This document shows, one piece after another, positions 1 through 8,300 of a stretch of 64,000 bases of DNA. The stretch spans positions 28,607 to 92,606 of the forward strand of contig SECL01000010.1 in the NCBI GenBank assembly GCA_004173455.1, in the 5' to 3' direction. The notes under the pieces are model-generated. The model searched no databases, was not told the origin of the DNA, and saw nothing but the letters and a program-made list of their open reading frames with translations. A program made the translations under genes and the position numbers. Each line of letters opens with the position of its first letter. Position 1 is the first letter of the stretch. Source of the stretch: Moraxellaceae bacterium. Lineage in GTDB: Bacteria > Pseudomonadota > Gammaproteobacteria > Pseudomonadales > Moraxellaceae.

Positions 1-51
1 CCACAATTGCCACAAAGTAGCCGGCAAATCCTTTGACAAGCTCTCAGACAT
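1..51 (-). CDS. murE: MurE ligase, N-terminal fragment cut by window edge
   Basis: Seventeen codons run off the left edge on the minus strand, beginning with ATG at position 51 (MSESLSKDLPAT...). The start lies 8 bp after the ftsI stop codon, which is where murE (UDP-MurNAc-L-Ala-D-Glu:meso-diaminopimelate ligase) follows ftsI in gammaproteobacterial division clusters. The fragment is too short to show any MurE motif. The call therefore rests on position and on an open frame with a start at the expected place. Confidence 0.6.
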   Translation of the reverse strand, partial: MSESLSKDLPATLWQLW

Positions 52-59
52 GACAAACC

Positions 60-1892
60 TCAGTCGGCTGGACTTAATGTGGGCATATCTAACGCCCGGT
101 CTAGTGGCACATTCATCAGACGCAAGGTTTCCTGCATCACTTTACTAAAGACCGGTGCAGCGGCCAATCCGCCGTATTTACTCACTGGATTTTCGACCAC
201 CACCACCATGGCAATCCGTGGATCACTGACTGGCGCAATCCCAGCAAACAGCGCGCGATATTCAGTGGTGGAATAACGGCCATTGACCAATTTACGGGCT
301 GTTCCAGTTTTGCCCGCCACGCGATAGCCCGGAATGGCTGCACGGGTTGCGGTTCCACCCGGCTGAATCACCCCTTCCATCATACTGAGTACTTCCTGCG
401 TGATTTTGGGGTCAACCAGTTGTTCACCTGCTGGCGCTTTATCCAGTTTTTTTAAGGTTAAGGGATGTGCAACGCCATGATTGGCCAGCGTGGCGTAGGC
501 ATGCGCTACTTGTAATGCCGTGGCATTGAGACTGTAGCCATAAGACATGGTCGCCACTTCAGATACATTCCATAATTTGGATGGCAAAATCAAGCCAGAT
601 GCTTCACCCGGAAAATGCACCGCCGTGCGCTGGCCATAACCCATTCGCTTAAAGAAAGTCGGCATGGTGCTATAGGGCAGCGATAAGGCAATTTTGGCAA
701 TACCCACGTTGGATGATTTGACAATAATGCCGCGCAGATCAAGTACCCCATAGTTATGGGTATCACTAATGCGGTGATTGCCAATCATCATGCTGCCAGG
801 ATTGGTGTTGACTGTATCACTAAGCTGCCACTTGCCGGTTTCAATCGCGGCCATCATGGAAATGGGTTTCATGGTAGAACCCGGCTCAAACATGTCAATG
901 GCCGCGCGGTTTCGCATGGCATCCTTATTGGTTAAGCCATTGGGGTCATTAGGGTTATAGGATGGCCAACTGGTCATGGCCAGAATTTCACCGGTTTTGA
1001 CATCCACCGCCACCGCCGTGGCAGAACGTGCATTCTGGGCAATACCGGCTGCAGTTAATTCACGGTACAAAATGTATTGCAGGCGTGAATCAATACTTAA
1101 TGTCATATTCTGGCCGGGCGTTTCCGGCTTGATCAGCTCGACATCCTTGATGCGATTACCACGGCGATCACGCATCACTCGCATTTTGCCGTCTTCACCG
1201 GTCAGTAACTTGTTCCATGACATTTCCAGCCCTTCCACCCCACGGCCATTGCGGTTGGTAAGCCCGATAATCTGGGCATTGGGCTGCGCTTGCGGGTAAT
1301 AGCGCTTAAAGTCACTTTCAGGATAAACCGACTGGAACTTGCGGCTTAAAATCACTTTGGCAGTTGGCGGCGGCAGTTGGCGCTTTAAAATAATATAGCG
1401 GGAAGTCTTGCGATGATTGACCAGTTGAATCAGCTTTTCGCGGTCTTCGCCAATGGCATCCGCCAGTGCATTTAAGTCAAAATTGGTACGTGCCAGTTGG
1501 CGTTTTAGGCGGGCACTGGTGGGATTGTCCTTGAGCTTTTGCTGAATTTCCCTGTGCTCTGTCATGGCCTCAAAGTACTCTTTGGGATCCATCCATAGAT
1601 TCACCATTGGGGTACTAATCGCCAGCGGCACGCCATTGCGGTCACTAATCACGCCACGGGTGGCTTTTAGCGTGTCCGTGCGTAAGATCATGGCATCGGC
1701 TTTTTGTTGCAGAAACTTATGATCCAGTACCTGCACAAAAAAAGCCCGCGTTACCAGAATAATAAAAAACACGGCGACAAAGCCCCACAGCAGTTTAAAG
1801 CGCCATAAATCAACCGCAAGACTGGGTTTTTGTGACACAGAGCGCTGTTTGCTGCGTTTCTTCTGGTCGCCCGCAAGAATATTTTTTTTCAT
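60..1892 (-). CDS. ftsI: Peptidoglycan D,D-transpeptidase FtsI (PBP3)
   Basis: Class B penicillin-binding protein of about 610 residues that cross-links septal peptidoglycan as partner of FtsW. A single N-terminal transmembrane segment (about residues 30-50, WGFVAVFFIILVTRAFFV) anchors it in the inner membrane. A dimerisation region follows, then the transpeptidase domain with the active-site motifs STMK (Ser near 339), SSN (near 393) and KTGT (Lys near 528). I chose the ATG at 1892 (MKKNILAGDQ). It lies just past the ftsL stop, whereas the longer open frame to 2042 would overlap ftsL almost completely. Spacing to ftsL is 17 bp and to murE 8 bp, so one operon is likely. Confidence 0.95.
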   Translation of the reverse strand: MKKNILAGDQKKRSKQRSVSQKPSLAVDLWRFKLLWGFVAVFFIILVTRAFFVQVLDHKFLQQKADAMILRTDTLKATRGVISDRNGVPLAISTPMVNLWMDPKEYFEAMTEHREIQQKLKDNPTSARLKRQLARTNFDLNALADAIGEDREKLIQLVNHRKTSRYIILKRQLPPPTAKVILSRKFQSVYPESDFKRYYPQAQPNAQIIGLTNRNGRGVEGLEMSWNKLLTGEDGKMRVMRDRRGNRIKDVELIKPETPGQNMTLSIDSRLQYILYRELTAAGIAQNARSATAVAVDVKTGEILAMTSWPSYNPNDPNGLTNKDAMRNRAAIDMFEPGSTMKPISMMAAIETGKWQLSDTVNTNPGSMMIGNHRISDTHNYGVLDLRGIIVKSSNVGIAKIALSLPYSTMPTFFKRMGYGQRTAVHFPGEASGLILPSKLWNVSEVATMSYGYSLNATALQVAHAYATLANHGVAHPLTLKKLDKAPAGEQLVDPKITQEVLSMMEGVIQPGGTATRAAIPGYRVAGKTGTARKLVNGRYSTTEYRALFAGIAPVSDPRIAMVVVVENPVSKYGGLAAAPVFSKVMQETLRLMNVPLDRALDMPTLSPAD

Positions 1893-1909
1893 TGATGCAA
1901 TAGGCCTGC

Positions 1910-2218
1910 TTACAACGTCGGGGTGGTTAACACCACGGTTTGAGACGGTGGCGGTGAATACATGCGCAAGGTCATCACAGCACGACTGCCAATTTGTGCC
2001 GTCGCGCCAAAGGTTTGCTGTTCGATCAGCAGGCGACTCCACTCTACATCCAGATTTTCACGTTCGGCACGCACTTGCTGCAAAGCCCGAAATTCCTGCC
2101 GATACATAAAGACCTGCTGCACCACGGCCATGGCACTGCCCACAATCAGCAGGATCAGCACGATAGGTAACACCCATGCTTTAATTGACGGTGAATGCAA
2201 TGCAGACCTGATGACCAT
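1910..2218 (-). CDS. ftsL: Cell division protein FtsL
   Basis: Small bitopic membrane protein of 102 residues. It has a short cytoplasmic N-terminus, one hydrophobic segment (about residues 14-33, WVLPIVLILLIVGSAMAVV) and a periplasmic coiled-coil-like stretch rich in Glu, Arg and Leu. Size and position between rsmH and ftsI match FtsL, which joins FtsB and FtsQ to activate FtsWI. Its ATG directly abuts the rsmH stop codon (TAA-ATG on the minus strand), suggesting translational coupling. FtsL is poorly conserved in sequence, so context carries most of the identification. Confidence 0.88.
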   Translation of the reverse strand: MVIRSALHSPSIKAWVLPIVLILLIVGSAMAVVQQVFMYRQEFRALQQVRAERENLDVEWSRLLIEQQTFGATAQIGSRAVMTLRMYSPPPSQTVVLTTPTL

Positions 2219-3130
2219 TTAGGCATGCTCCAGACGTTCGGCCACGCGCAACCATGCACTGCGTGAACGATAATTATCATTAACTTCCTGATCACCCGGT
2301 GCAATCCGGGCTATTTTTTTAAGCGTACGGGGATCAGGCTCTGGCTGCGGTAACCAGCCTTGCTCCGGTAAAGTCGACTGGTTTTGAATGAAATGCTTGA
2401 CCACCCGATCTTCCAGTGAATGAAAGCTAATGACTGCCAGCCTGCCCTGCGGTTTTAATACCTGCACCGCTTGCGGCAAAAAAGCCACCAGATCATCTAG
2501 CTCACGATTGAGGGCAATCCGAATGGCCTGAAAACTGCGGGTGGCCGGATGCTTGTGTTTTTCCCATTTCGGGTGCGCTTCTTTGACAATTTGCGCCAGC
2601 ATACCGGTAGTTTCAATAATCCCCGCACGTTTGATGGCTTTGGCAATCCGGCGGCTGTACCGCTCCTCACCATATTGAAATAATATATTGGCCAAGTCTT
2701 CTTCTTCAATATCCTGTAGCCACTGACTGGCGGTCGCACCCTGACTATTGTCCATGCGCATATCCAGCGGCCCATCATTCATAAAGCTAAAGCCACGCTC
2801 AGCCTGATCAATTTGTGGCGATGAAATCCCTAAATCGGCCATGACGCCATCAACCAGCCCGAGATTTAACTGGTCAAGCTGCTCGGCCAGATCGGCAAAA
2901 CTGGCATGCACCATCATGAGCCGTGAATCCTGCGCTGCCATGACAGCACCAACCGCTTGCGCTTGCGGGTCTTTGTCAAACGCAATCACCCGGCTATTGT
3001 CGCTTAGGCGTTTTAGCAAGGCCTGCGTATGACCACCACGCCCAAACGTGGCATCAATGTAAATTCCTTCTGTGCGTCCAGCCAGTAACGCATCAATCGT
3101 TTCATTTAATAGCACAGAAATATGGGACAT
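2219..3130 (-). CDS. rsmH: 16S rRNA (cytosine(1402)-N(4))-methyltransferase
   Basis: RsmH (MraW) of about 303 residues, an S-adenosylmethionine-dependent enzyme that N4-methylates C1402 of 16S rRNA. Visible family features are the N-terminal HISVLLNE segment, the SAM-binding DATFGRGGHTQ loop, the DLGISSPQID segment and the C-terminal FHSLEDRVVKHF motif. The open frame extends 33 bp further upstream, but the ATG at 3130 starts the protein at the usual family N-terminus (MSHISVLLNE). It is the first gene of the minus-strand division operon. No mraZ precedes it in the 400 bp to the next gene. Confidence 0.95.
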   Translation of the reverse strand: MSHISVLLNETIDALLAGRTEGIYIDATFGRGGHTQALLKRLSDNSRVIAFDKDPQAQAVGAVMAAQDSRLMMVHASFADLAEQLDQLNLGLVDGVMADLGISSPQIDQAERGFSFMNDGPLDMRMDNSQGATASQWLQDIEEEDLANILFQYGEERYSRRIAKAIKRAGIIETTGMLAQIVKEAHPKWEKHKHPATRSFQAIRIALNRELDDLVAFLPQAVQVLKPQGRLAVISFHSLEDRVVKHFIQNQSTLPEQGWLPQPEPDPRTLKKIARIAPGDQEVNDNYRSRSAWLRVAERLEHA

Positions 3131-3328
3131 ACCGCAACACTTATAATAGAAGAAAACCTGCAAGGGGCGACATTATCATGTTGTTGCACGGCTGCGCAAA
3201 GCAACTTTTTGTAGAAGCTGCTGTTTTTTGCAGTTGGTTTCAATTTTGGCAAGTTTAATGTCGAAAATCAGAAATCACCTCATGGCACAGATCACACCAG
3301 CCGGCGATTTATGACCTAGCAACAGGCG

Positions 3329-3370
3329 AAAGCTGCTTTACCCACGCTCAATAGGAAGCGCAGCTTTTTT
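3329..3370 (+). terminator. Orphan intrinsic terminator, plus orientation
   Basis: AAAGCTGC at 3329-3336 pairs with GCAGCTTT at 3360-3367, and the plus strand continues into a T run (3365-3370). No annotated plus-strand gene ends here: the gene upstream (rsmH) runs the other way, and the mscS-like gene begins 160 bp later. It either ends an unannotated transcript from 3150-3330 or guards the downstream promoter against read-through. Confidence 0.55.
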
Positions 3371-3373
3371 CGC

Positions 3374-3379
3374 TATAAT
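3374..3379 (+). promoter_or_regulatory. Candidate -10 box for the mscS-like gene
   Basis: A perfect TATAAT at 3374-3379 follows directly after the orphan terminator, 151 bp upstream of the mscS-like start. No good -35 hexamer is visible at 17 bp. The same GCTATAATC context occurs before gltX and argH in this window. Confidence 0.4.
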
Positions 3380-3455
3380 CTATATGATACTCAATTTTAC
3401 CCCCTGACTTTTTGCATGCACGACAGGTTTTTAGTCAATACAGATTTTCAATCGC

Positions 3456-3514
3456 TGCAACTTTTTACGAGATGTAATTTTGAAAAAATGTAGTTTTCAC
3501 AAGATGTAACTTTT
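3456..3514 (+). repeat. Four short direct repeats in mscS leader
   Basis: TGCAACTTTT (3456), TGTAATTTT (3473), TGTAGTTTT (3489) and TGTAACTTTT (3505) recur at 16-17-bp spacing, ending 17 bp before the start codon at 3531. Such phased copies in a leader could be regulator- or RNA-binding sites. I do not recognise the motif. Confidence 0.5.
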
Positions 3515-3530
3515 AGGATACCCGATCATT

Positions 3531-5246
3531 ATGGCCATTTGTTTGACGTCTTTTGGGCGACCCAACCTTCAAACGCTCTGGCGTGGGTTGCCGTTACTGG
3601 CGTGTATGGCCTGCTTATGCGTGCCAAGTAATGCCATGGCTGAAAACTCGGCGGATGCGGCACCATCATCTTTCAGTGAAAATTCCAAAAAAGTCATTAA
3701 TCTGATCAGTAGCGGCAATATTGAAAATGGCATGACTGATGCCACGACTGACCACAACCAAGACTCTGCCAATAGCGAGCCTGTAACAGCCAATAGCACC
3801 AGTGCAGCAGCAGTAATTACCGGCGAAAGTACCAACAATGCGCAAATTGAAACCACGCCAACCCCACTGAAAGACAATGATATCCGCCAACGTATCTTGG
3901 GTATATTTTCTGAAATTGACGGCTTGCAGGCGGTGATTGTCAGCGTGCATCAAGGGGTCGTGACCTTAAGCGGCGAAACGCCTAATGAGAAAAAAGCCCT
4001 ACAGGCCATTAACCTGACCAATCGCTTAACCGATGTGGTCACAGTTGAAGACCGAATAGATCGCACACTGGATGTACAGGACAACGTATCCACCGTGTAT
4101 CAGGGACTCAAGGCACAGGGTAAAAAACTGGTCAAAGCCTTGCCGCTATTGTTGATTGGCCTTGTGATCTTTGCGCTGGTGGCATGGTTTGGCAGCTGGT
4201 TGTCCAGCCAGAAAAGAATATGGCAGCGCCTGACACCAAATCCGTTTGTTGCTGAATTATTGGCGCAAACCATCAAGGTCATTTTTATTATCTTTGGCCT
4301 GATCATGGCCTTGAGTCTGGTGGGCGCAGAAACGGTTTTAGGCACACTGCTTGGAGGCGCAGGCGTGATCGGTATTGCCGTGGGTTTTGCGGTTAAGGAC
4401 ACCATTGAAAATTATATTGCTTCATTAATGCTGAGTATTCGCCAGCCGTTTCGTGCGCGCGACCATGTGGTGATTAACACGCTGGAAGGCATTGTGGTGC
4501 GCCTGACGTCACGGGCCACCATCCTGATGACCTTGGATGGTAATCAGTTGCGGATTCCTAACGCGGATGTCTTTAAGGGAACTATTTTAAACTACACCAA
4601 AAACCCTGAGCGTCGCTTTAGTTTTGAACTGGGCGTGGATGGTAATGATGACCCACTGGCTGCCATTAAGGTTGGGCTGGATGCGATCCATACCTTGAGC
4701 TTTGTATTAGACACACCCAAGGCGGTGGCGATTATTACTGAGGTGGGTGATTCAAATATTGTTTTACAGTTTTTGGTGTGGGTGGATCAGTCCAAAACCG
4801 ACTTTTATAAAGCACGCAGTATTGCCATTCGTGAAACCAAGCATGCGCTTGAAAATAACGGATTTAGCTTGCCAGAACCCATCTATCAGATTCGCTTCAA
4901 TCATAAGCTCGAAAAAGCCTTTGAATACCTGCAAACTAATCTTACTACTCCTGATCCCGCTTCTAGCGCCAGCACGGATTACCCGTATCGCCCGCTGCCC
5001 CCAGTCGTGAGCGGCAGCCCTAATGTCGATCACCCCTCCCCTGTTGAATCAAAACCGCTCAATCCACTGGCTGATAAAGACAAAAAACAGGCCAAAGCAC
5101 GCGCCAAACAGATTTTACAAGGTCAAAGTGCGGCTGAAGTGCTGGATGCCCGCCCTGATAAGAAACTCATGGAAAAGGTTGAACAGGAAATCGCCGAGAA
5201 CTCGGATGACACCGATTTGCTGGATAGGAATAGTCCGCAAGAGTAG
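3531..5246 (+). CDS. MscS-family mechanosensitive channel with BON domain
   Basis: Protein of 571 residues with a signal-peptide-like N-terminus (hydrophobic core about residues 20-36, then NAMAENS). A polar low-complexity linker follows, then a BON domain (about residues 112-180, with the VVTLSGETPN turn typical of BON). Next come two or three transmembrane segments (about 200-300) and the MscS pore helix and beta domain (GGAGVIGIAVGFAVKDTIENY, then the VRLTSRATILMTLDGNQLRIPNA region). MscS channels release solutes on hypo-osmotic shock. A periplasmic BON domain could tie this one to the envelope, but that is inference. The C-terminal 100 residues are charged and look disordered. It is transcribed alone, facing the Bap-like gene. 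Confidence 0.85.
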   Translation: MAICLTSFGRPNLQTLWRGLPLLACMACLCVPSNAMAENSADAAPSSFSENSKKVINLISSGNIENGMTDATTDHNQDSANSEPVTANSTSAAAVITGESTNNAQIETTPTPLKDNDIRQRILGIFSEIDGLQAVIVSVHQGVVTLSGETPNEKKALQAINLTNRLTDVVTVEDRIDRTLDVQDNVSTVYQGLKAQGKKLVKALPLLLIGLVIFALVAWFGSWLSSQKRIWQRLTPNPFVAELLAQTIKVIFIIFGLIMALSLVGAETVLGTLLGGAGVIGIAVGFAVKDTIENYIASLMLSIRQPFRARDHVVINTLEGIVVRLTSRATILMTLDGNQLRIPNADVFKGTILNYTKNPERRFSFELGVDGNDDPLAAIKVGLDAIHTLSFVLDTPKAVAIITEVGDSNIVLQFLVWVDQSKTDFYKARSIAIRETKHALENNGFSLPEPIYQIRFNHKLEKAFEYLQTNLTTPDPASSASTDYPYRPLPPVVSGSPNVDHPSPVESKPLNPLADKDKKQAKARAKQILQGQSAAEVLDARPDKKLMEKVEQEIAENSDDTDLLDRNSPQE

Positions 5247-5285
5247 TTCATAAGAATAGTGTGGGTAGCGTGTCGGTATGGATTT

Positions 5286-5316
5286 TTATAAAAAAGAGGA
5301 GCACATGGCTCCTCTT
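5286..5316 (-). terminator. Terminator of the Bap-like gene
   Basis: AAGAGGAGC (5294-5302) and GCTCCTCTT (5308-5316) form a 9-bp stem with a 5-base loop. Read on the minus strand it is followed by a T-rich run (plus-strand A residues below 5296). There is no T run on the plus side, so it serves the giant minus-strand gene ending at 5335. Confidence 0.85.
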
Positions 5317-5334
5317 GTGCTTCAGGTCAACCCA

Positions 5335-8300
5335 TTAAAACAGGACTGCCTGCTGGGCCAAAAAGTCATCGGGACGTTCAGTGGTGAATGTATGCATTAA
5401 GGAATCATGATTGCTTACAGGCTGTACTGGCGCAGCACTGATTCCCAAAGTGGCAAAAATATCTTCAGCAACAACATCAACCTGATCTGTTAGCAATGCA
5501 TCAATATTCTGAGGAGAACTTATTGAATTGCTGTCAGGATCAGACGTTAATGCGGCAGGGTCATGGTGCGCTGTATTCAGCAAGGTGTAAATCGCACTAA
5601 AACCCTCCATTACCGGCTCATCAACTGGTTCATCAATCACCACCACATCTGATCGTTCGGCAATAATTAGGCTACTGCCTTCACTGACATTTCCCGCCCG
5701 GTCAGTCACAGTCACCTCAAACACACCGCCCTCAGGATAATAGCTGTCGAAGTAAAGTACAAAGTTGCCCATCTCATCCGTTATTGACTCACCTGCCACG
5801 CTATTGTCAGCCGCATGCACTTTAACCGTGCTATAGGGTTCGGCACTTCCCATTAGCATGAGGGTTTGTGATGACATCTCATCATTGAGCATCAGATCGC
5901 TGGCGGGTGCAGGGGCAGTTACATCCAGTGGGGTGCTAATGCTAGCTGGAACACTGGCATTTCCGGCTTCATCAATGACCGTAACAGTGAGCACTTCGCC
6001 GTTGAGGTATTTACTTTCCAGAAAAACACTAAATACATTCCAACCACCATCGGTATAGCCTGTGCCGATCAACGAACCCTCCGCATCCCGTACTTCAATT
6101 GAACAATAAAAATCTGCCTGTCCAGTCACAACTTGCCACTCGCCAGACTCACTGATTGCCAGATCAAGCGGCATGGCGGGCGGGATATGATCCAGCGGAA
6201 CTATCAGGTCTGCCGCATGACTGGTATTACCTGCCCGATCGGTGGCCACCACGGTAATATATTGTCCTTCGTAATTTGGGCCATAAATATCAAGCACAAA
6301 TTTGCCAGCCGCATCTGCAAAAACATCACCATTGTTAATGGTATAGCCGTTACTGTCATAAACCTGAATCTGACTATAGGCTTCAGCCGTACCGCTTAAC
6401 AGGGTGCGTTCGTCATTAAATTCCAGCTGTTCGGGTATGGCTGGTGGTGTCACATCAGCGATGGCAACCACTTGCGTGACTGCACTTTGATTGCCAGCAC
6501 GGTCAATGGCTGTAATGGTTAAGGTATCCCCTTCGTTGATATGATCCCAATACATCCCAATGCGGAATTCACCCGGCCGGGATTCATAGACATACGAGGT
6601 CAGCTCTTTGCCTGCACTATCCCTCACGATAAAACGACTTTCCGGCTCAGCATTTACAAAGACAGATTCAAGGCTTTGATCAAAGCCCAGCACTTCTGGT
6701 GCTGCTGGCGGTGTATTGTCCAGCGGGGCAATAATCGTGGCTGCAATACTTTCATTGCCTGCCCTATCAATGGCAACCACTGTAACCTGCTGGCCTTGCA
6801 GTAATGGGGGGTTAAACTGAATATTAAATTGATTACTGTACCAAGCCGAGCCTTCAGTGATGACTGTACCATCGGCATTCATCACTACAATTTTGCTGTT
6901 CATTTCAGCCGTGCCGCTTAACACACTGCCATTGGCACTAAACTCAAGAGCGTGCGGTGCCTCAGGCGCGATATTATCTAGCGGGGCTTTAACCTTAACC
7001 AGTTTACTTTCATTATCGGCATGATCCTTGACCAATACACTTAAAGTTTGCCCTTTAAGATAATAGTCGTACAGATATACCTTAAAATTGCCTTTTTCAT
7101 CGGCATAGTCCTGACCGACCAGATTTTTATTTTGATCAAAAATGGAAATGATGGAATAGGCTTCGGCATGACCTGTCATGGACTGGCCGTCACTACTGAC
7201 TTTTAGGCCGCTGGCCGCTTTGGGAGCGGTCACATCAATGGGCGCAATGATACTGCTGGCGATACTGTCAGACACCGAACCCTCAACCACCACCCGCAAG
7301 GTTTCCCCACGCACATAAAAATCATTCAGATCAATAGTGAAGTGACCCGAATCATCGGCCCAGCCTAGTGCCAGAAAAGAGCCGCTTGGGTCATAAATCT
7401 TAACAACTGCATTTAGCGCAGCCTGCCCGCTTAATAAATGGCCATCTGCTGAAACTTCCAGATCAGTGGCCGGTCGTGGTGCTTTGGCATTGACTGGAAT
7501 GCTATAGGTTGCTGCCTGACTTTCGTTGCCAGCATAATCAACCGCGCGAATAAATAATTGTTGCCCCTTAAAAATATAACCTTGCAGCATGGCTTCAAAA
7601 TGCCCACTGGCATCAACGTGAGATTCGCCCCTTACAAAGCCCTCACTATCCTTGATTACAATGGTGCTGTTTGCTTCTGCATGTCCTGTGATGTATGAAT
7701 GGTATTCGGTTACTTTCACCTGAGTTGGTTTGGTCGGTGGGGTGATGTCATTGGGTGCAATCACACTGGCCGCGTTGCTAAATTTTTCATAATAATTTTC
7801 AGCAACATAAACCTTAAGGGTTTGTCCCTTGACATAGGGGTTGTTCAAGGTAATGGAAAATTTTCCGGTTTGGTCTACGGAAATAGCATTCTGAATCACC
7901 TGATTTTGGTCATTGACCACATACACGTAACTGCCCGCTGTCGCATGGCCTGTTAGTACATCCCCTTTATCATTGATAACTAAATGAGTTGCTATAGCGA
8001 CTGTGCTTTGTGGGGTAACAATGCTGGTTTGCGCACTGACATTACCGGCATGATCCATCACCGTCACAAAAACAGTTTCACCATGTAAAAAGTTCTGGTC
8101 AAACGACACGTCAAAATGATTATCTTCCCTTACTTCTGTAGTCGAAATCACTTGCCCCAGACTATCTTTAACCACAATATTGGCACTGTTTTCAGCATCA
8201 CCGCTTAATACGCCACCTGCTCCAAATGTCAGGTTCGTGGCCGCTTTGGGAGCGAGATTATCCAGTGGTGCCGTAACATTAACCGGGGTGCTGGCATTGC

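Noticed and set aside
3131..3330. RNase P RNA or another named structural RNA upstream of rsmH
   Set aside because: I read both strands for rnpB and 6S-like conserved blocks and found none. Only the terminator is solid.
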